Counted from the first letter of the stretch, positions 1-8,486 are shown. The stretch: 64,000 nt of DNA from Nocardioides lacusdianchii (GCF_020102855.1 NZ_JADHZD010000011.1:1-64000), one strand, 5' to 3'. The notes: generated from the letters alone by a model not told the origin. Numbers and translations are program-made.

Positions 1-78
1 GCGCTGAAACTTCGGATGGCCGGGCGAGCGCAACTTCGGCCGGATCGCCCGATCTGCTTCCTGCTGACGACGTGCCAT
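1..78 (-). CDS. N-terminus of IS30-like transposase (partial)
   Basis: An ATG at 78 on the minus strand opens a frame of 26 codons that runs off the window edge. The peptide begins MARRQQEADRAI and continues with RPKLRSPGHP, an arginine/lysine-rich start that resembles transposases of an IS30-like group in actinobacteria. Only this basic N-terminal stub is visible. No catalytic residues lie inside the window, so the family call rests on recognition of the start plus the terminal-like sequence just upstream. Confidence 0.5.
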   Translation of the reverse strand, partial: MARRQQEADRAIRPKLRSPGHPKFQR

Positions 79-118
79 TCCACACCTCCATGACGAGGTG
101 TTGCGACGACCAGTTGAA
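1..118 (-). mobile_element. IS30-like insertion sequence, left end only (partial)
   Basis: The strip from base 1 to about 118 carries the start of a transposase gene on the minus strand and, upstream of it, a terminal-looking sequence (GTTGCGACGACCAGTTGAA at about 100-118) of the kind I associate with actinobacterial IS30-like elements. It abruptly replaces the expected continuation of the IS3 OrfB, so it probably inserted into that gene. The element runs off the window, so neither its other end nor a target duplication can be checked. Confidence 0.5.
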
Positions 119-736
119 TCCGCCTTGACCTCCCCGATCGGAGTGCAGCTTGCAGCCGGCCACCGATCCGCCCCGGCGGGCGACCGCGGACTCGAGAGCG
201 TCGACGGCGAGCTGGGAGGTCATCCGGTCGGCGATGGAGTAGCCGACGATGCGGTTGGACCACACGTCCTTGACCGCACAGATGTAGAGCTTCCCGACCG
301 CGGTCGGGTGTTCTGAGATGTCGGTCAGCCACACCTGGTTCGGGCCGGGGGCGGTGAACTCGCGCCGCACGAGGTCATCGTGCGCGGGCGCGCCGGGCAG
401 GCCCTTCTTCCCGCGTCGCTTCTTGCCGAACACGCACCACCACTCGTTCGCGGAGCAGATCTTCCACACGGTCCGCTCGGACACGACGTGGCCGGCGTCG
501 GTGATCTCGTCGAAGAGGAGTCGGTAGCCGAACTCCGGGTCCTCGCGGTGCGCGTCGAAGATCGCGTTCGCCAGGTATGCCTCCTCGAGTTCGCTGTCCG
601 TGACGGGGTTGGCGAGCCAGGCGTAGTAGTGCTGGCGGTGGAGCTTGAGTACCCGGCACGCCACCGCGACCGGCACCCTGATCGGGGCGCCGGCCGCGGC
701 GAGCTCTCTCACGAGCGGGTAGAGCCTTTTCCCGGT
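119..736 (-). pseudogene. IS3-family transposase OrfB, 3'-truncated
   Basis: Translating the -1 frame relative to orfA gives a typical IS3 OrfB that begins KRLYPLVRELAAAG straight after the slippery site. It contains two of the three DDE residues: the Asp of VWLTDISEH and the Asp of KLHSDRGGQ. After the second Asp, near base 120, similarity stops and IS30-like terminal sequence begins, so the region with the catalytic Glu and the C-terminus are missing. There is no good separate start codon, which fits expression by frameshifting. I infer disruption by insertion. Confidence 0.75.
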
Positions 737-1017
737 AGCTGGGCCTGCGACAAGTACGCAGCCGCCCGGCGCAGCACCTCGTTCTCCTGCTCCAGGAGCC
801 GGTTGCGGCGCTTCAACTCACGGATCTCTCGGGCCTCATCGGTGGTGACGCCGGGCTTCACGCCGTCCTCGACGTCGGCGGCACGCAGCCACTTCGAGAT
901 CGTCATCTCATGGACACCGAAGTCCTGAGCGATCTGCGCGAGCGTCACACCAGGACCACGATTTCGGGCGACCCGAACGACGTCGTCCCGGAACTCGCGG
1001 GGATAGGGCTTGGGCAC
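709..1017 (-). CDS. IS3-family transposase OrfA
   Basis: This 102-residue protein is the DNA-binding half of an IS3-type transposase. Residues about 1-50 form a helix-turn-helix (VTLAQIAQDFGVHEMTISKW), and residues about 65-90 form a leucine-zipper-like coiled coil (REIRELKRRNRLLEQENEVL). The length is normal for OrfA. Near its 3' end lies a slippery heptamer that would send ribosomes into the -1 frame of orfB. The reading frame is intact, but the partner orfB is truncated, so the element is probably not active on its own. Confidence 0.85.
   Translation of the reverse strand: MPKPYPREFRDDVVRVARNRGPGVTLAQIAQDFGVHEMTISKWLRAADVEDGVKPGVTTDEAREIRELKRRNRLLEQENEVLRRAAAYLSQAQLPGKGSTRS
727..733 (-). 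other. Programmed -1 frameshift site G GGA AAA
   Basis: Read in the orfA frame on the minus strand, the codons are CCG GGA AAA GGC, giving the heptamer G-GGA-AAA, a classic X-XXY-YYZ slippery site. Slipping back one base joins orfA to the OrfB frame, as in known IS3-family elements. Confidence 0.75.
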
Positions 1018-1059
1018 AGCAACATCCTTCCAGCCTGACAGCTCGTCAAGCGATCTCAG

Positions 1060-1920
1060 ATGTCACAGATCCGTTCACCAGCCCCCTACGGCATCAGCCG
1101 AACATGCTACTACAAGTGGCTCAAGCGCTACGAAGACGAAGGCTTCGAGGGCCTGAAAGACCGCTCGAGCGCACCGCACAACTCACCGAAAGCGACCAAC
1201 GCCGAGGTCGTGGAGAAGATCCTGTGGCTGCGTCAGCGCTACCACTTCGGGCCCGGCAAGATCGCGATGTACCTGGAGCGGTACCACCAGATCAAGATAA
1301 GCCCCTCAGGCGTGTGGCGGATCCTCCACAAGGCTGGCGTGGGCCGGCTGCCGGCCTCCCAACGCTACAAACGACGCGAGACGCGCTGGAAGCGCTACGA
1401 GAAGCAGCGCCCGGGCCACCAGCTGCAGGTCGACGTGAAGTTCATCGAGCCCCTCGGTCAGAAGGGCCGCAAGAAGCGCTACTACCAGTACACCGCGATC
1501 GACGATTGCACCCGGCTTCGCGTGCTGCGTGCCTATCCGCGCAACGACCAGCAGACCGCGATCGCCTTCATCGACCACGTGCTGTCCAAGCTTCCGTTCG
1601 CGGTCGACCAGGTCCAGACCGACAACGGGCAGGAGTTCGGTTCGGCGTTCCACTGGCATCTAATCGACAAAGGCATCGGCCACATCAAGATCAAGCCCCG
1701 AACGCCCCGCCTGAACGGCAAGGTGGAGAGATCTCACCGGATCGACTCCGAAGAGTTCTACCGCCTACTCGAGGGTGAGGTCATCGACGATGCCCGCCTT
1801 TTCGAGACACGACTCCAAGAGTGGGAGGACTACTACAACTACGATCGCCCACACGGCGCTCTCGACGGCCAGACACCGTACGAACGCCTACGACAGAAAG
1901 CCGCAGACCCACTGTCATAG
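1060..1920 (+). pseudogene. IS481-like DDE transposase, 5'-truncated
   Basis: The 286-codon frame encodes the rve-type integrase core of an IS481-like transposase. The DDE triad is visible as the Asp of LQVDVKFIE, the Asp of VQTDNGQEFG and the Glu of LNGKVERSHR. The C-terminal part, ending in YDRPHGALDGQTPYERLR, is complete. The first nine residues come from IS3 terminal DNA. Native sequence begins inside the helix-turn-helix at YGISRTCYYKWLKRY, so the true N-terminus and most of the DNA-binding domain are gone. The ATG at 1060 is therefore fortuitous. Confidence 0.8.
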
Positions 1921-1938
1921 GCGTCCGTCAGTTGCACA
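1087..1938 (+). mobile_element. IS481-like insertion sequence, 5'-truncated
   Basis: Most of an IS481-like transposase gene is followed by a short tail. The element's start is lost at the junction with the IS3 element. Its right end is probably the ACA at about 1936-1938, 19 bases before the glpK stop codon. The opposite end is absent, so inverted repeats cannot be compared. Confidence 0.55.
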
Positions 1939-1956
1939 TCTAGCGAGCAGGCTCGG

Positions 1957-3426
1957 CTACTCCGCCCAGCCCTTCGCGCGCTCGACCGCCCGGCTCCACA
2001 GCGCGTACGACGCGTCGAGCGCCTCGCGGTCGCCACCGGGCTCGAAACGACGGTCGAGCGCCCACGTGTCGCGCAGGTCGTCGGTCGAGCCCCACACCCC
2101 CGTGCCCAGCCCGGCGAGGAAGGCCGCCCCCAGGGCGGTGGTCTCCACGATCTCCGGTCGCTCGACCGCGCGGCCGACCTGGTCGGCCTGGAACTGGCAG
2201 AGCAGGTCGTTGGCGGCCGCACCGCCGTCGACGCGCAGCGTCGTGAGCTCCGGCAGGGTCTCGAGCACGTCACGCACCTCGAAGGCGATGGCCTCGAGCG
2301 TGGCGCGCACGAGGTGCGCGCGGGTGGTCCCGCGGGTGATGCCGATGATCATGCCCCGCGCGTGCGGGTCCCAGTGGGGGGCGCCGAGGCCGGTGAGCGC
2401 CGGCACGAACACCACCCCGTCGGTGTCGTCGACGGTCTGCGCGATGGCCGCGGTCTCGGCGGCGTTGCCGACGATCTGGAGGCCGTCACGCAGCCACTGC
2501 ACCGCAGACCCGGTCACGAAGATCGCGCCCTCGAGGGCGTACGTCATCCCACCCTCGGGGGAGCGCCAGGCGGCGGTCGACAGGAGCCCGGCGTCGCTGC
2601 GCACGACCGACGAACCGGTGTTGGTGAGGATGAAGGAGCCGGTGCCGTAGGTGCACTTCGACTCGCCTTCCTCGAAGCAGGTCTGTCCGAAGAGCGCCGA
2701 CTGCTGGTCGCCGGCGATGCCCGCGATCGGCAGCGACAGGCCGAGGAAGGACTTCGGGTCGGTGGGGGCGACCTCGCCCCAGTTGGGGACCAGGTCCGGC
2801 AGTGCGTCGCGCGGCACCCCGAAGAGGCCGCACAGCTCCTCGGACCAGTCGCCCGCCTCGAGGTCGAAGAGCAGGGTGCGGCAGGCGTTGGAGACGTCCG
2901 TGACGTGCCAGGTTCCGCGCGTCATCCGGGCGATGAGGTAGGAGTCGACGGTGCCCACGGCGTACCTGCCCGACTCCACGAGCGCCCAGGTGTGGGGCTC
3001 GTTCTCGGCGAGCCACATCAGCTTGGTGCCGGAGAAGTAGGGGTCGAGCCGGAGGCCGGTGAGCTCGGCGACGCGGTCCTCGTGGCCCTCGTCGCGCAGC
3101 CGGTCGCAGATCGACGCCGTACGCCGGTCCTGCCAGACGATGGCGCGGCGCGGGGAGCCGAGCGTCTCGCGGTCCCAGAGCACGATCGTCTCGCGCTGGT
3201 TGGTGATGCCTACCGCGGTCAGCTCCGAGCCGTCCACCTTGCCGAGCACCTCGCGGGTGGCCTCCAGGGTGGCCTGCCAGATCTCCTCGGCCGAGTGCTC
3301 GACCCATCCCGGCTGGGGGAAGTGCTGGCGGAACTCCTGGTAGCCCTTGGCCTGGATGCGGCCGTCGGGGGTGACGACCACCGCCGTGACCCCGGTGGTG
3401 CCGGCGTCGATCGCGAGGATGCTCAT
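1957..3426 (-). CDS. glpK: Glycerol kinase
   Basis: GlpK phosphorylates glycerol to sn-glycerol-3-phosphate with ATP in the cytoplasm. The 489-residue protein has normal family length and both FGGY domains: the phosphate-binding DAGTTG at residues 7-12, ITNQRET at 74-80, GIAGDQQSALFGQ at 236-248 with the likely catalytic Asp240, and a C-terminal VDGGAAAND segment. Its ATG overlaps the stop of the DUF1028 gene by four bases, so the two are co-transcribed and probably coupled. The stop lies about 19 bases from the inferred end of the insertion-sequence cluster, so the gene is intact, but readthrough from the cluster is possible. Confidence 0.95.
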   Translation of the reverse strand: MSILAIDAGTTGVTAVVVTPDGRIQAKGYQEFRQHFPQPGWVEHSAEEIWQATLEATREVLGKVDGSELTAVGITNQRETIVLWDRETLGSPRRAIVWQDRRTASICDRLRDEGHEDRVAELTGLRLDPYFSGTKLMWLAENEPHTWALVESGRYAVGTVDSYLIARMTRGTWHVTDVSNACRTLLFDLEAGDWSEELCGLFGVPRDALPDLVPNWGEVAPTDPKSFLGLSLPIAGIAGDQQSALFGQTCFEEGESKCTYGTGSFILTNTGSSVVRSDAGLLSTAAWRSPEGGMTYALEGAIFVTGSAVQWLRDGLQIVGNAAETAAIAQTVDDTDGVVFVPALTGLGAPHWDPHARGMIIGITRGTTRAHLVRATLEAIAFEVRDVLETLPELTTLRVDGGAAANDLLCQFQADQVGRAVERPEIVETTALGAAFLAGLGTGVWGSTDDLRDTWALDRRFEPGGDREALDASYALWSRAVERAKGWAE

Positions 3427-4268
3427 GCCTGGGCCTCCTCACCGCGGATGATCGCCAGGATCCGCCGGTCGATCCACTCCGGGCGGGCGCCGTGGCCGAC
3501 GCGCATCTCGTGGTTCTGCGACCCGACCCACATGTGGAAGCTGTCCTTGCCGTCGGCCTTGGCCAGCGCCTCGAGCTCGATCATCAGCGCGTCGTCCACT
3601 GGCACCTGCTCCTCGGGCGTCGACGCGGTCAGGTAGAGCTCGTTGAGGTCGACCAGCCGGGCCAGCTCGGTGACGGGATCGGTGTGGTCGTCGACGCGCA
3701 GGTCGACCGCGACGTCGTCGTGGCCGCCGTAGCCCGCCCCGTCGCGCACGACGAGCAGCGCCGCCGACTGTCGCCCGCGGCTGTCGCCGCCGGCGTCGTC
3801 GCCCGCGGCGAGCGCCCCGAGCAGGCGCCGCTCGAGCGGGCGGTCGGCCGAGGCGAGCCAGGCGCGCTCCATCGCCTCCACCACCTCGGGACCGGTGAGG
3901 ATGTTGCCCTGGATGGCGTAGCCGCCGCGCTCACCGCTGCGGCCGGTGGTCCCGCCGGCCCACGCGAAGCACTTCGACCCGGTCCACGTGGCGGCGTTGC
4001 CGTCGGAGTCGACGACGCCGGCCTGCCGGTGCTCACGACCCTCGTCCTCCTCCAGCAGCCGGTCGAGGGCGACCTGCGCGGTGGCCCCCTCGTCGAGGTG
4101 GGCGAGGCCGAGGTACTTGTAGGCGATGTTGGCGTCTGCCTGTGTGGCGATGGCGCCGACCCCTGCGGCCGCCGCCGGCACCGCGGAGCCCACGGCCAGG
4201 AACTTGGAGGCCACGGCGACGCCCCAGGACTCGCCGTCGTCGGACCGGGCCACGATCGAGAAGGTCAT
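3423..4268 (-). CDS. DUF1028 family protein
   Basis: This 281-residue protein begins MTFSIVARSDDGESWGVAVASKFLAVG, the signature start of the DUF1028 family, whose fold is related to Ntn-hydrolases but whose substrate is not known to me. The middle holds the conserved YAIQGNILTG. The C-terminal region after about residue 205 (DDHTDPVTELARLVDLNELY) corresponds to the extension seen in longer members. A TATGTT hexamer ends six bases before the ATG, suggesting a leaderless transcript that continues into glpK. The pairing with glpK gives no clear functional clue. Confidence 0.85.
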   Translation of the reverse strand: MTFSIVARSDDGESWGVAVASKFLAVGSAVPAAAAGVGAIATQADANIAYKYLGLAHLDEGATAQVALDRLLEEDEGREHRQAGVVDSDGNAATWTGSKCFAWAGGTTGRSGERGGYAIQGNILTGPEVVEAMERAWLASADRPLERRLLGALAAGDDAGGDSRGRQSAALLVVRDGAGYGGHDDVAVDLRVDDHTDPVTELARLVDLNELYLTASTPEEQVPVDDALMIELEALAKADGKDSFHMWVGSQNHEMRVGHGARPEWIDRRILAIIRGEEAQA

Positions 4269-4274
4269 AGCCGA

Positions 4275-4280
4275 AACATA
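4275..4280 (-). promoter_or_regulatory. Putative leaderless -10 (TATGTT) of DUF1028-glpK
   Basis: On the minus strand TATGTT is followed by six bases and then the ATG at 4268, so transcription would begin at or next to the start codon. Confidence 0.45.
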
Positions 4281-4309
4281 GCCGGACCGGCGCGTCCGTA
4301 GCGGCTCCG

Positions 4310-5566
4310 ATGGGTGAGGATGGGCGCGTGCTGACCCGTCTCGGATTCCCCCAGGTGGGGGAGCACCGCAGGTTCGTCACGGCCATCGTCGCCGACACCG
4401 TCGGCAGCGGGCTGTTCATGCCGATGACGTTGCTCTACTTCCTCGCGATGACCGACCTGTCGCTGGTGCAGATCGGGTCGGCGCTGTCGCTGTCGGCGCT
4501 GCTCACCATGCCGGGCGCGTTCGTCATCGGCAGCCTGGTCGACCACTTCGGCCCACGCCGGATGATGCTCGTGGGCAACCTCGTCCAGGCGGTCGGGATG
4601 CTGGCCTACCTCTGGGCCGACTCCCTGCTGGTCGTCGCCCTGTGGACGACGCTGCTCAACATCGGCCGCCAGGCCTTCTGGGGGTCCTTCGGCAACGTCG
4701 TCACGGCGATCTCGGCGCCGGGGGAGCGTGAGATGTGGTTCGGCTTCCTCCAGGCGGTCCGCAACCTCGGCTACTCGCTCGGCGGGGTGCTGGCCGGCGT
4801 CGCGCTCCAGGTCGGCACGGACCTGGCCTACCAGCTCGTCGTGGTGATCAACGCCCTGACGTTCGTGGTGGCCTTCGTGCTCCTGCTCGACGTGCCCGAC
4901 CACCGGGTCGCGCGGGCGCACGACGCGCCCGTCGAGGGCTGGGGCGTCGTGCTGCGTGACCGGGCCTACCTCCGGCTCGTGCTCGGCCAGCTCGGCTTCG
5001 TCGCCGGGATGATGGTGCTCAACTTCGCCCTGCCGGTCTACGCCGCGGAGACGATCGACCTGCCCGGCTGGGTGGTGGGCGCGATCTTCACGCTGAACAC
5101 CGCGCTCGTCGGGCTGGGCCAGGGACTCGTCGTACGCCGCATGACCGGACAGGTCCGCGCCCGGATGATGGGCCTGGCGCAGCTCGTCTTCGTCGCGAGC
5201 TACGTGCTCTTCGTCGTGGCCGGGTGGTTGCCGGTGTGGCTCGGCGTGGTGGTGATCCTGGTCGGGGCCGCGGTCTACACCTTCGGCGAGCTCACCGGAG
5301 GCCCGGTCTTCAGCGCCACCGCCGCCGAGGCCGCGCCCGACCACCTCCGTGGCCGCTACCTCGGCCTGTTCCAGCTCGGCTGGGGCCTCGGCGGCGCGGT
5401 GGCGCCGGTCTCGTTCACCTGGCTGCTCGCCCACGGCCCGACCACGCTGTGGTCGGTGCTGACCGTGATCGCCCTCGCCAGTGCGGCGTACCTCCAGACG
5501 CTGCCGCGGGTGCTGCCCGCGTCGGGGCTGCGCGTCACCCAGCGCGTGGAGGCGCCCCCGGCCTGA
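4310..5566 (+). CDS. MFS transporter
   Basis: This is an integral membrane protein of 418 residues with about twelve hydrophobic helices, the size of drug-exporter-type major facilitator proteins. A motif-A-like loop (GSLVDHFGPRRMM) follows the second helix. The substrate cannot be told from sequence. The gene is divergent from DUF1028-glpK, with only 41 bases between the starts. A GTG at 4328 is an alternative start giving MLTRLGFPQVGEH, six codons shorter. It is convergent with pfp, with a 21-base gap and no clear terminator. Confidence 0.85.
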   Translation: MGEDGRVLTRLGFPQVGEHRRFVTAIVADTVGSGLFMPMTLLYFLAMTDLSLVQIGSALSLSALLTMPGAFVIGSLVDHFGPRRMMLVGNLVQAVGMLAYLWADSLLVVALWTTLLNIGRQAFWGSFGNVVTAISAPGEREMWFGFLQAVRNLGYSLGGVLAGVALQVGTDLAYQLVVVINALTFVVAFVLLLDVPDHRVARAHDAPVEGWGVVLRDRAYLRLVLGQLGFVAGMMVLNFALPVYAAETIDLPGWVVGAIFTLNTALVGLGQGLVVRRMTGQVRARMMGLAQLVFVASYVLFVVAGWLPVWLGVVVILVGAAVYTFGELTGGPVFSATAAEAAPDHLRGRYLGLFQLGWGLGGAVAPVSFTWLLAHGPTTLWSVLTVIALASAAYLQTLPRVLPASGLRVTQRVEAPPA

Positions 5567-5587
5567 GCGGGCCTGCGCGGGGTGGCC

Positions 5588-6784
5588 TCAGGCCTGGCCG
5601 GTCCTCGCCAGCAGCTCGGTGAACCACTCCTGCGAGTCGTCGAACGGCTTGTGCCCGGCGATCCGCTCGAACTCGATCGAGCGGAGCTCGTCACCGCGGT
5701 CCTCGTCGTGCCCGATGACGCCGGGGCGCCCCTCGAGGGCGCAGGTGACGGCCAGCTCGGCCATCTCGCGGATGAGCGCGAGGTCGGTCTCGTTGGCCGG
5801 CGCCGAGCGGGAGAAGTAGCCCGACTTCTGCACCATGTGCTTCTCGGCGCCGATCTCCTGGGAGAAGCGCTCGGCGAAGTAGCGACCGGGGTTGATCGTG
5901 TCGATCTTGACGTGGCCGAAGGGGTCGCGTCCCACCGTCTCGCCCGCGGCCTCGAGGTCGGCGACGATGTCGTCGATGCCGGCGCCCTCGGCGAGGAAGA
6001 TGTTGACGCAGCCGATCTCGTCCATCACCGCGCGCAGGCGGGTCGCCTCGGCCGCGAGGTCGATGCCGCGCTCGGGGACGTAGACCGCGTGGATGGCCCA
6101 CTTGCGCCCGTCGAGGCCGATGCCGGGCAGCCACTCCTGCTCGGCGTGCCAGGCCATGTAGTCGCGCGCAGCGGCCGCGGTGAGCCAGCCGCTCGCGCGA
6201 CCCATCACCTCGTGCACGATGAGCATCCGCGGGTTCGAGCCGTGCTCGGCCAGCACGTTCTGGGCGAAGCGCGAGGCCTGCTCGGCCGCGGACTGGGCGC
6301 CGAGGCTCTGGCGGATCGGGACGATGTCGTTGTCGATGGTCTTCGGCAGGCCCACGACGGTGAGCTCGGACCCCTGTTCGCGGAGGTACGCCGCCAGGTC
6401 GGCCGCCGCGGTGTTGGTGTCGTCGCCGCCGATGGTGTGCAGGACGTCGACGCCGTCGGCCTGCAGCCGGGCCGCCGCGACCTGCAGGGCCGTCTCGCCC
6501 TCGCCGATCAGGCCGCGCCTGCGGCAGTCGTCGTCGTTGGTGAGCTTGACGCGGCTGTTGCCGATCGGGCTGCCGCCGTAGCGGTGCAGGAGGGCGGCGC
6601 CCGCCCGCTCCTCCGGGCCGATCACGACGCTGGTGCCGGTGAGCAGGCCGTGGTAGCCGTGCCTGTAGGCGATCAGCTCGATGTCGGGATCGGTGGCGTC
6701 GTAGGTCTCGATCAGGGCACCCACGGCGGAGGACAGGCACGGGGCGTAGCCACCGGCCGTCAGGAGCGCAACACGCTTCGGCAT
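5588..6784 (-). CDS. pfp: 6-phosphofructokinase, pyrophosphate-dependent type
   Basis: The enzyme interconverts fructose 6-phosphate and fructose 1,6-bisphosphate. The 398-residue protein has GGDDTN at residues 119-124 and PKTIDND at 147-153. In the PFK family an Asp after GGD and a Lys before TIDND are the hallmarks of pyrophosphate-using enzymes, whereas ATP enzymes have Gly at both places. MGRASGW at 194-200 is the sugar-phosphate contact. The frame is open far upstream, but the ATG at 6784 gives the conserved MPKRVALLTAGG start and has a TACGCT hexamer six bases before it. The reaction would be reversible. Confidence 0.9.
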   Translation of the reverse strand: MPKRVALLTAGGYAPCLSSAVGALIETYDATDPDIELIAYRHGYHGLLTGTSVVIGPEERAGAALLHRYGGSPIGNSRVKLTNDDDCRRRGLIGEGETALQVAAARLQADGVDVLHTIGGDDTNTAAADLAAYLREQGSELTVVGLPKTIDNDIVPIRQSLGAQSAAEQASRFAQNVLAEHGSNPRMLIVHEVMGRASGWLTAAAARDYMAWHAEQEWLPGIGLDGRKWAIHAVYVPERGIDLAAEATRLRAVMDEIGCVNIFLAEGAGIDDIVADLEAAGETVGRDPFGHVKIDTINPGRYFAERFSQEIGAEKHMVQKSGYFSRSAPANETDLALIREMAELAVTCALEGRPGVIGHDEDRGDELRSIEFERIAGHKPFDDSQEWFTELLARTGQA

Positions 6785-6790
6785 GGGAGC

Positions 6791-6796
6791 AGCGTA
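6791..6796 (-). promoter_or_regulatory. Putative leaderless -10 (TACGCT) of pfp
   Basis: TACGCT on the minus strand ends six bases before the pfp ATG at 6784. It also supports the choice of this start over the longer open frame. Confidence 0.5.
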
Positions 6797-6828
6797 GTTT
6801 GATCGATCCAAGTGTGGAAGTCCGTCCA

Positions 6829-6893
6829 CGGGCCGCGTCGAGCCTCCACGACACGACGCGGCCCGGGTGCGGCGGTGGTTGCCACGCCACCGC
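6829..6893. other. Two tandem inverted repeats between pfp and the permease gene
   Basis: CGGGCCGCGTCG (6829-6840) is repeated as its exact reverse complement at 6854-6865 around a 13-base loop. GCGGTGG (6872-6878) pairs with CCACCGC (6887-6893) around an eight-base loop. The flanking genes are divergent, so these are not ordinary terminators; they probably sit in the leader of the permease gene. Confidence 0.6.
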
Positions 6894-6950
6894 GCCGAGT
6901 CCATTGTGAGAGGACGCCGTGGGCTGCACGGACCGAACAGGGGAGTCTCG

Positions 6951-8414
6951 ATGAGTGCGACGGAAGCCAGGCACCAGGACGTCAACGGGCCGGGAGAGAC
7001 CGAGCTCCGGCGGGTCATCGGTCCCAAGCTGCTGCTGTTGTTCATCGTGGGCGACATCCTCGGCACGGGCGTCTACGCCCTGACCGGGAGCGTCGCGGGC
7101 GAGGTCGGCGGAGCCGCCTGGGCGCCCTTCCTGGTCGCCTTCGTGGTCGCGATGATCACGGCGTTCTCCTACCTCGAGCTCGTCACGCGCTACCCGCAGG
7201 CGGCCGGGGCCGCTCTCTACACGCACAAGGCCTTCGGGGTGCACTTCGTGACGTTCCTGGTCGCGTTCACCGTCATGTGCTCGGGCATCACCTCCGCCTC
7301 CACGGCGTCCAACGCCTTCGCCGGCTTCCTCAACGACGGCTTCGACCTCGGCTTCGAGGTGGGCGGGGTCGGGATCCTGGTCACCGCGCTCGCCTTCATG
7401 GCCCTCGTGGCGGCGGTGAACTTCCGCGGCGTCGGGGAGAGCGTCAAGGCCAACGTCGTGCTCACCCTCGTCGAGCTGTCCGGCCTGCTGATGATCATCT
7501 TCATCGGCCTGTTCGCCGTCACCCAGGGCAACGCCGACTTCTCCCGCGTCGTGGTCTTCGACAGCCCCAGCGACAAGAGCACCTTCTTCGCGATCACCGC
7601 GGCCACGTCGCTCGCGTTCTTCGCGATGGTGGGCTTCGAGGACTCGGTCAACATGGCCGAGGAGTGCACCGACCCGGTCCGCGACTTCCCCAGGATGATG
7701 CTCACCGGCCTCGGCATCACCGGCGTGATCTACCTGCTGGTCTCGATCACCGCTGTGGCCCTGGTGCCGGTGGGGGACCTCACCGACCCGTCCAAGGGAC
7801 AGGCCCTCACCCAGGTCGTGGCCGCCGGCGCGCCGGACCTCCCGTTCGACACCATCTTCCCGTTCATCGGCATGTTCGCCGTCGCCAACTCCGCCTTGAT
7901 CAACATGCTGATGGCGAGCCGGCTGCTCTACGGCATGGCCAACCAGGACGTCCTGCCCCGCGTGCTCGGCAAGGTGCACCACACGCGTCGTACGCCGTGG
8001 GTGTCGATCCTGTTCACCACGGCCATCTCGTTCGCCCTGATCACCTACGTCGTCCGGGCCAGCGCGTCGGAGGACGGCGCGACCTCCATCGCGCTCCTCG
8101 GCGGCACGACCGCGCTGCTCCTGCTGTGCGTGTTCACCATCGTCAACATCGCGCTGATCGTCATCCGCCGGCGCCCGGCCGACGACAAGCACCCGCACTT
8201 CACCGCGCCGACGGTGCTTCCGTACGTCGGCGCGATCACCTGTGCATTCCTCGCAGGGCCCTGGGCGCGCAGCGAGGAGCAGCAGGAGCAGTACGTCATC
8301 GCCGGCTTCCTCCTCGCAGCCGGGCTGGTCCTCTGGCTGCTCACCTGGCTCACCAACCGGGGCATCCGGGCCAAGAAGACCGGGTTCCGTGACATCGACC
8401 ACCTCGAGAAGTGA
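6951..8414 (+). CDS. APC-superfamily amino-acid permease
   Basis: The protein has 487 residues from the ATG at 6951 and about twelve membrane helices. The APC hallmark VGDILGTGVYALTG lies at residues 33-46, and a conserved helix contains MVGFEDSVNMAEE. It probably imports an amino acid or related cation; the substrate is unknown. I chose 6951 because GGGGAG lies just upstream and the start matches the N-terminal length of the family; an earlier in-frame ATG at 6867 would add 28 unlikely residues. Two strong hairpins lie 58-122 bases upstream and may regulate it. Confidence 0.85.
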   Translation: MSATEARHQDVNGPGETELRRVIGPKLLLLFIVGDILGTGVYALTGSVAGEVGGAAWAPFLVAFVVAMITAFSYLELVTRYPQAAGAALYTHKAFGVHFVTFLVAFTVMCSGITSASTASNAFAGFLNDGFDLGFEVGGVGILVTALAFMALVAAVNFRGVGESVKANVVLTLVELSGLLMIIFIGLFAVTQGNADFSRVVVFDSPSDKSTFFAITAATSLAFFAMVGFEDSVNMAEECTDPVRDFPRMMLTGLGITGVIYLLVSITAVALVPVGDLTDPSKGQALTQVVAAGAPDLPFDTIFPFIGMFAVANSALINMLMASRLLYGMANQDVLPRVLGKVHHTRRTPWVSILFTTAISFALITYVVRASASEDGATSIALLGGTTALLLLCVFTIVNIALIVIRRRPADDKHPHFTAPTVLPYVGAITCAFLAGPWARSEEQQEQYVIAGFLLAAGLVLWLLTWLTNRGIRAKKTGFRDIDHLEK

Positions 8415-8480
8415 GAGGGGTCGCCACACCTCCGCCGGGTCCTGCGCCGGGTCCTGCGCCCGCGCGTCGGTCGGGCCGTC

Positions 8481-8486
8481 TACGGT
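8481..8486 (+). promoter_or_regulatory. Putative leaderless -10 (TACGGT) of the phosphoesterase gene
   Basis: TACGGT ends seven bases before the GTG at 8494. Confidence 0.5.

Larger units (their letters stand above)
119..1086 (-). mobile_element. IS3-family insertion sequence, interrupted
   Basis: This element carries overlapping orfA and orfB on the minus strand, the usual IS3 layout. Its orfA-side end lies near 1086, where the sequence switches within a few bases into the middle of an IS481-like transposase. Its other side is cut off near 119 by the IS30-like sequence. The order of insertions inferred from the breaks is IS481-like first, then IS3, then IS30-like. Exact ends are estimates because the distal inverted repeat is missing. 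Confidence 0.65.

Noticed and set aside
1060-1086. ATG at 1060 as the genuine start of the IS481-like transposase
   Set aside because: The first nine codons derive from the IS3 end sequence, and family similarity begins in mid-domain at about 1087.
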